64,000 nucleotides of DNA from Panonychus citri (lineage: Eukaryota; Arthropoda; Arachnida; Trombidiformes; Tetranychidae). How positions within the stretch are numbered: the stretch's first letter is position 1; every line of letters starts with the position of its first letter. The notes below the pieces were generated by a model, which was not told where the DNA came from, searched no databases, and saw only the letters and a list, made by a program, of their open reading frames with translations. The stretch spans positions 1 through 64,000 of the forward strand of contig NW_026515413.1 of the NCBI RefSeq assembly GCF_014898815.1, in the 5' to 3' direction. Made by a program: the position numbers and the translations under genes. Below, piece after piece: positions 58,652 to 64,000 of the stretch.

Positions 58652-59020
58652 TCAAAACATGTGAGCATCAATGAATTGATCCCTATCCTTGAACATGGGT
58701 CCCCATGGATTGGAATTGGTGTTTTGTCGAGTTGACTCTCGACCATTTGATGATGGTGATGTTAATTGTTGGGGTGGTTTCATCTTGATTGGGGTTGAAG
58801 AAGCCATTGTAATCAGGTTCGCCTCCATTTTTGTGCAATTTGAACGCTCAAAAATTGGCTCACGACTAAGAATCATAAATAAAGTAAAGAAAAGCGATAG
58901 AAAATAATCAATCAATGATCAAGTATCTCAATCTTTTCGACGATGATCAAAAATTGATTGATTGTCTTACCTGTGGTGATGATTTGATAGAATTAAAATT
59001 TGACTCTTGGCTGGAGGCAT
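58652..59020 (-). CDS. Unrecognised 87-aa protein, right copy of the inverted pair (ORF 2)
   Basis: Two exons: 58971-59020 (ATG at 59020, 16 codons plus 2 bases, donor GTAAGA) and 58652-58865 (acceptor TTCTTAG). The protein begins MPPAKSQILILSNHHHSREP, has a Pro/Ser/Thr-rich middle, and ends NPWGPMFKDRDQFIDAHMF. Exon-1 length, intron phase and both termini match the copy at 42189-42562. Differences in the C-terminal motif are mostly silent (TTT/TTC, ATC/ATT, CAT/CAC). The linker has diverged in sequence and is about six residues shorter. Small ORF 1 lies about 270 bases upstream. Function unknown. Confidence 0.75.
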
Positions 59021-59292
59021 CTTGATGCTTAAGTTTTCACTCCCGGTGGTTGATCAAATTAACAGTAGATGAATTTAGTTCAATGAGTTTATCTTGTCAA
59101 CGTTGAAAGTCAGTCAATTTTATTCAAATAACAGTTGAATTAACTAATTAGTTCTGAGGATACACCTTGAGAGAGGAAGGAAACAAAAGGTTAGTTGAAG
59201 AGGTTTCAATTAGAGGGATCATGATTTATGAGAATTTACTTATTTGTTTGATGATTCACAATAAAGTTGAATGGATAACGGGAATTGATCTT

Positions 59293-59421
59293 TCAAGGAG
59301 TATAATGGATCATAGTTAACACTTGTAACTCCAAAACGTTACCAGAATTTGCTCGACGAGATCCAATTGAGCTGATTAAGTTAATCAATTGTTTCCTTTT
59401 ACCGGATCGATTGCTTAACAT
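59293..59421 (-). CDS. Conserved small ORF 1, right copy (42 aa)
   Basis: ATG at 59421 to TGA at 59293, 42 codons. It begins MLSNRSGKRKQL, then shares the 20-residue core and the conserved end (VLT.IH.TP-stop) with the ORF at 40365-40487. The start region is more basic than in the left copy. There is a TATA box about 220 bases upstream. Translation is inferred from the excess of silent over replacement differences. Confidence 0.6.
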   Translation of the reverse strand: MLSNRSGKRKQLINLISSIGSRRANSGNVLELQVLTMIHYTP

Positions 59422-59638
59422 AGGTACGTTGATGTGATTGTTGGAAAGAAAAGAAAAGTTAATTATTTAGAGTAATGATGATCAAATTGATGCGGAGTTA
59501 AGGTTAACATGAGAAACGAAAAATGTAACTGAATTGTAACTGAACACAACAATCTAAGAGATTATTATTATTGCGGAAGTTTTTTAGTTATTGAATTTAT
59601 CATGAATTGTGAATCAAATTGCGATTTCAAACTACAAC

Positions 59639-59648
59639 TTTATTTATA
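59639..59648 (-). promoter_or_regulatory. TATA box of the right small-ORF locus
   Basis: On minus this reads TATAAATAAAG, aligned in position with the TATA box at 40105-40116 of the mirrored locus. Confidence 0.55.
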
Positions 59649-59760
59649 CGAGAGAATCACTTGTAATCTGTTAATCTTTTAATCTCCTATTCTTTTGCGA
59701 TTTCAATTCAATTATCCACACCCTCGTCTCTCATATGACATTTTCTCATCTCATCTCATC

Positions 59761-59764
<4 letters not shown>

Positions 59765-59807
<43 letters not shown>

Positions 59808-59820
59808 ACTCACTCACTCT
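59765..59820. repeat. (CT)n followed by (CTCA)n microsatellite
   Basis: About 39 bases of CT then four to five CTCA units. The overlapping plus-strand open frame is purely repeat-derived. Confidence 0.95.
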
Positions 59821-59829
59821 CTCTCACTC

Positions 59830-61732
59830 TCTTTAGCCACTCACAATCCAAGGCAAGGTAATCATTTCATTCAGCCTGCATGTGATCATACACTCGAGTT
59901 GTATTGATCGTGATAATTAAGATGATCAGTTTAAACGAGACATTATGATGATCAATGTGGTTTGATGCTGTTTATTGAAACCTCATTAATATTAATCAAT
60001 TTTCATTGTTAATTGCTGTTCTAATTTACTGCTGCTGTTAAGAGACTCATCTTATTGAACTCATCTCAACAATCAACTAATTGTAAAGACAATTTAATCT
60101 CTTTTCCGGTGACATTGTCCTCCTTTAATATTTTGCCTGATTGTTTACCTTTGTTACTCTTTCTTTTATAACAAATTCTAATTGTCATCTAATTATCTCA
60201 CATCCGAATGTAATTAACTTTCTGTTGCAATTTACCAGAAAAATTAATCTTAATTTAATATCACTTTAAAAGTTAATTGTTACCCGTGTCGCTAATTGTT
60301 AATCTCTTTTTGTTTTTACTGAAAATTGGATAGAGAAAGAAAAAGTTTAATGATTAAAGATAATTGTGATTATCTTAAGTAAGTAAACATGGATAAAAAC
60401 ACTTGACAATTAGTTGATTAGTTGGAGAAAAAAATTAGATGGCTGATCCAAATTAAGATACATTCAATTGGTCTGAGCGTTAAAAACAATTGAATCAATA
60501 ATTTTTTAATTACGAATAATAAAAAAAAAACTTAAACCCTTCAAATCAATTGAAAGTAAATCTAAAAGTTCGTGACAATTAATTAATCATCACTCTCATC
60601 TTGATTATTACACAATTAAGTGTTCAAGAAACGACAAATATCAGAATCTTCCAGAGTCGGAATGAAAAATCAATCAATCTGATTAAGCAACAATCAACTA
60701 ATCAAGTGATCACCTTGATGAGTTAACTGTTACAATTGATTTAACAATCAGGGTTATTAATCAATCTGAAATAATCTACAATTAAGCTTTAATTCCTAAT
60801 TCTGTTAAAGAAATGAAAAACATTTGATCAAACAAACAATAATCCCTAACAATTAACTAAATCAAAGTGATCAAGGTCCACAGGTAAATCGTGATTAACC
60901 TTGTCAATTAACAATGATTACTTTTAATAACAATAAACTTATATCAATCATCAATTTAAATTGTTACTTATCAATATATCCTAACATTATTAATAACGAT
61001 GATGATTAAAATTTAACATGATAATCAAAACCATTGGAGTTAATTTTTCAGTTGTTGATTGTTTAATTGTTGTAGTTATTAATAAGTAACTATAAATATA
61101 ATCACATGAGTGACTCTCTATGGTTAACTTAATTGTTTCATGATACAATCAAAATCTGATACATAAAAGGAAATTGTTTGTAATTAAATCATTGTCATGA
61201 ACATCACCATTAACCTCAAATATTAACAATTAACTTTAATTCAGTCAATCTAAATGATTGTCAAAGTGACAAAACAATTAGATTGTTTCTTTTGGATGAA
61301 AAGAGTTTGGGAAAAAAAGGAAACTTTTGATTCTTAATTGTTCACATCATATCCATCGGATGAATCAATTTAGTTACAAGATTAGTTTATTAATATAATA
61401 TTTTTGTCGAGTTGTTTGTTATTGAATTGATTACAAAATTATCGATCATATTATTATAATCTAACAATTTGTTTTTATGTAAATTATTCAATCGTTGGTT
61501 GATTGTTATTGTTTTTCTTTCATGTATTTACATGGTTGTTGTAACAAAGAAAATTATGAGAAATGAGAAAACTGGAACACAATTGATAATAATAATAATA
61601 ATTTCCTTGAATCTGAACCATTCCGGTGATTTAGATGAGGATGAAGAAGAAGAAGAAAAAATAATAACACTTATAAATGACTTTGTGTACAAATTTTGAA
61701 TGTAATTAGTTAACAGAATTAACTCTTCAGTC
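59830..61732. other. Intergenic between the right small-ORF locus and innexin B
   Basis: AT-rich, no gene. The interval corresponds to 36170-40080 in the left arm but I could not align the two by eye beyond the genes. Confidence 0.6.
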
Positions 61733-62857
61733 TCATTTGGAAGTGAAATCAGTTTCAATTGAATTTCGAGGTTTGAATTTTTCACCTTCTTCTGAGAGAG
61801 ATGATCGTAGCTCTTTAATAAGCTCCCTAAAGTGAAGTGAGTCAAGATTCTTTGCCAATAGATGGAGGATAAACCAATCACCAATTCGAGCATGATCAAG
61901 TACATCAGTTAAATGATTACGATTGGCAAGTCGAGCAGCTGATCGTAGGTAAAGATATCGAAAATGCGGGAAACAGATGATCAACATTCGCTCAATGATA
62001 ACCCAAGCAGAGACAACAGCTAAGATGACAAACCAGAACCAAAGGAAAATATAAATTTTCTCATTAATTATATTCAAGGGAAGAATACAAAGTGAATCGT
62101 GTCTTTGAACATCTCCCGATGAACCATATCGATGGAAAGTGCACTTAGTTACTCGAGGGAAAACTTTAACCATTGGATCGACTCGAGTTTCGGGATCCAT
62201 TTCACTGTATTTAAGAACTTCAAGGCCATAAGTCGAAAAGGCACCTCCGAGAAAAGCATCGACAATGTACATTTGAAAGATAACATTGATGAAATTGAGT
62301 ATCTCACAGAAAACGAAACAAGCAAAATAGGAATCATGATAGCGCATATTAGTCTTGAGGTAGTGTGTTAGAAGAGCAATTTGTTCCGATCGTTCATCTG
62401 AACCAAGAACGGGATTTCGTAGGCTTAAAACAAGTGACCTTAATCGTCCACCTTCCCAAATTTTCCACAAATAACGAGGAATATAAAAGAAAATGGCCTG
62501 GAAGAAGAGAACAAAACAAACCCACTGATAGTAACGATGGTAAACTCTTTTCTCCCCGGGCTTATAATTATCCACTCCTGGAGCGACCACATCAACACCA
62601 ACTTGTTTACCCAGAGCATTGGGCAGGGTGAACGTTGAATGAATCCAACAAAAAGTATCCATCACATTCTGAGGAATATCATCCCTCTGAATACAATCAA
62701 TGGGATCACCGAAATATTGTCTACCAGTGACCAGAATACTGGAAGCAACCAAAAGGATAACCGTTGCCTTATAATGTAAACGAAAAGCATTGTTATCAAT
62801 TCTCACTTGGTCCAATTTAGCGATTCCCCTAAGGGAACTTAACAAATCGAAAACCAT
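61733..62857 (-). CDS. inx2-like: Innexin, inx2-like, copy B
   Basis: Gap-junction subunit, 374 aa from the ATG at 62857, which aligns with the start of innexin A. A second ATG six codons upstream (62875, MKEFKEMVF) is in frame but has no counterpart in copy A. Intronless. YYQWV, four membrane spans and the loop cysteines are all present at equivalent positions. Differences from copy A cluster at the N terminus (LSSLRGIAKLDQVR against FGSLRSITKLDQVC), in the cytoplasmic loop (SLRNPVLGSDE against GLNNPILGSGE), around TM3 (YFACF against YFYYF) and at the C-terminal tail. Those are the places where innexins usually tune gating and partner choice. It forms the outer edge of the right arm, facing copy A about 25 kb away. 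Confidence 0.96.
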   Translation of the reverse strand: MVFDLLSSLRGIAKLDQVRIDNNAFRLHYKATVILLVASSILVTGRQYFGDPIDCIQRDDIPQNVMDTFCWIHSTFTLPNALGKQVGVDVVAPGVDNYKPGEKRVYHRYYQWVCFVLFFQAIFFYIPRYLWKIWEGGRLRSLVLSLRNPVLGSDERSEQIALLTHYLKTNMRYHDSYFACFVFCEILNFINVIFQMYIVDAFLGGAFSTYGLEVLKYSEMDPETRVDPMVKVFPRVTKCTFHRYGSSGDVQRHDSLCILPLNIINEKIYIFLWFWFVILAVVSAWVIIERMLIICFPHFRYLYLRSAARLANRNHLTDVLDHARIGDWFILHLLAKNLDSLHFRELIKELRSSLSEEGEKFKPRNSIETDFTSK

Positions 62858-63090
62858 TTCTTTAAACTCTTTCAATCAAATCACTTTGGTAATACACAAA
62901 TAACAGGCAAAGAAGAGAAAAACTTTAAAGTTATCAATCAGATTAAAGAACAAATGATGAAAAAAGAAAAACAGTGAACATAATTTAAGGAAAAACAATT
63001 AATTGTTATTTTCTAAAAAAGAAACAAGTGAAAAAAGGTTAACATGATCTAAGAAAGTCTAAAAGCCGAATGAGTCAACGACGTTTACCC

Positions 63091-63250
63091 AACGTTACAC
63101 AACAGAAAAGATTCACTTCTCTTTCTCTTTCTCTCTCTTTTTCTTTTTTGTTTCTTTGTTTCTTCTTCTTCTTTTCTCCCTCCCAAAGAGTAGAAACTCT
63201 TTTCTGCTCCCTCCTGAGCCCTTTCTCTTTAAAATCGCCATTTTGAATTT
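63091..63250 (-). promoter_or_regulatory. Putative innexin B promoter region
   Basis: On minus, CAAAATGGCGAT at about 63234-63246 is followed by GTTGTGTAACGTT at 63091-63103, the same order as upstream of innexin A. The start codon is about 240 bases downstream, so no 5' UTR intron is needed here. Confidence 0.4.
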
Positions 63251-64000
63251 TCACTTTATCTCTTTTACTAATCTAATTTCTCATCTTTCTAATCTAATTG
63301 TTAACAATTAGAACATCATTTCTCTCTAATTATCATCTAACTGTCTTTGGATTTTTCTCTTCCAATTTCAGATCAAAAGTTTTCTCTTTTTTTCTTTTTC
63401 CTTCTATTGTGTTTGTTCATTGGGTTTTCTTTTTTTTTCCTCTTCACTAGTTTCCTTTTCCTGGATTGATAAAGATGATAATTGGTCAGCTGATTAAATA
63501 GATGAGTTAATAAGTCATCAAATTAACAGTATTTATCTAAAATTGTTTGTTCTTTTTATCTTCTTGTTTCTGTTTTCTCTCTCTCTCTCTCTCTCTCTAC
63601 TTTTAGGTTTGGTTTTTAGTTTTCCTCTCTCTCTCTATCTCGTTTCCGAAGCTCCTTTTGAAAAAAAAACCTATCTCTTGGTGGGGCATTGAATTACCCT
63701 GGCGTGAGGAGGATGGTGATGATGATGAAGATAAAGATGATAATGATGATGGAGGTTTTCAAAGGATCAAATGTTTGTGAATGAAAAGGATGGAGTCAAC
63801 AACTAGTTTTTCCAGTCTCAATCTCTACTATTTTCAATGGTGAAAACATCAACAGGTTGAATAAGATTAACACAACAATAAACAAGAATCATTAGGTAAA
63901 GGCTTTGCTTTTTTTTCCTTATGATTCCATGACGATGATGATGATGATGATAATACTTTTTACCTTGATAACAGATGATCTGCTCAATAGAATCCTCATT
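63251..64000. other. Sequence upstream of innexin B
   Basis: CT-rich, with (CT)n at 63576-63598 and GAT repeats near 63714-63728 and 63931-63950. No gene seen before the window edge. Confidence 0.65.

Noticed and set aside
61469..61699. 76-codon plus-strand frame downstream of innexin B
   Set aside because: Low-complexity Ile and Glu runs, no family; lies in the 3' flank of the innexin.
1..64000. tRNA, rRNA and other structural RNA genes
   Set aside because: No A/B-box tRNA pattern or rRNA-like sequence was recognised by eye; a covariance-model scan would be decisive.

Overview
This is a eukaryotic, strongly AT-rich window. It has many GA/CT and ATC/GAT microsatellites, and its genes are split by short GT-AG introns or are intronless. 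The gene content points to a spider mite (Tetranychidae, probably Tetranychus or a close relative). It holds a UDP-glycosyltransferase of the bacterial macrolide-glycosyltransferase type that tetranychids are known to have acquired horizontally. It also holds an HR96/NR1J-type nuclear receptor, innexin-2-like gap-junction genes, an SLC46-like transporter pair and a DEG/ENaC-like channel. The species assignment is inference from families and base composition.

Layout. 0.4-2.4 kb (minus): the first two recognised coding exons of an HR96-like nuclear receptor, whose ligand-binding domain runs off the left edge. 2.4-18.5 kb: about 16 kb without a recognisable gene, made of purine/pyrimidine tracts, AT-rich sequence and one His-rich small ORF. 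18.5-26 kb (minus): a roughly 3.13 kb direct tandem duplication. An ancestral SLC46-UGT pair became SLC46 copy A, a truncated UGT, SLC46 copy B and an intact UGT. Each SLC46 copy carries a different single-base frameshift. 26-34.9 kb: AT-rich, no gene seen.

35-63 kb is organised as an old, eroded inverted segmental duplication. The left arm (plus) has innexin A, a 40-codon ORF behind a TATA box, a two-exon 93-aa ORF, a tetraspanin, and an OMA1 fragment on minus. The right arm, mirrored on minus, has innexin B, the matching 42-codon ORF behind a TATA box, and a two-exon 87-aa ORF, followed on its inner side by four more broken OMA1 protease fragments. The centre (48.1-53.1 kb) holds a DEG/ENaC-like channel gene and a dead MAM-domain fragment. 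Small inverted-repeat elements lie in and beside it.

The most novel signal is the paired small-ORF locus beside each innexin. Two short proteins are preserved in both arms. Most codon differences in the first are synonymous, and the second keeps a C-terminal motif (NPWGPMFKD..FIDAH) that I cannot assign to any family. The live genes would act in gap-junction coupling (innexins), membrane microdomains (tetraspanin), ion conduction (DEG/ENaC), xenobiotic sensing (HR96) and xenobiotic conjugation (UGT). All identities come from reading the sequence without database searches.
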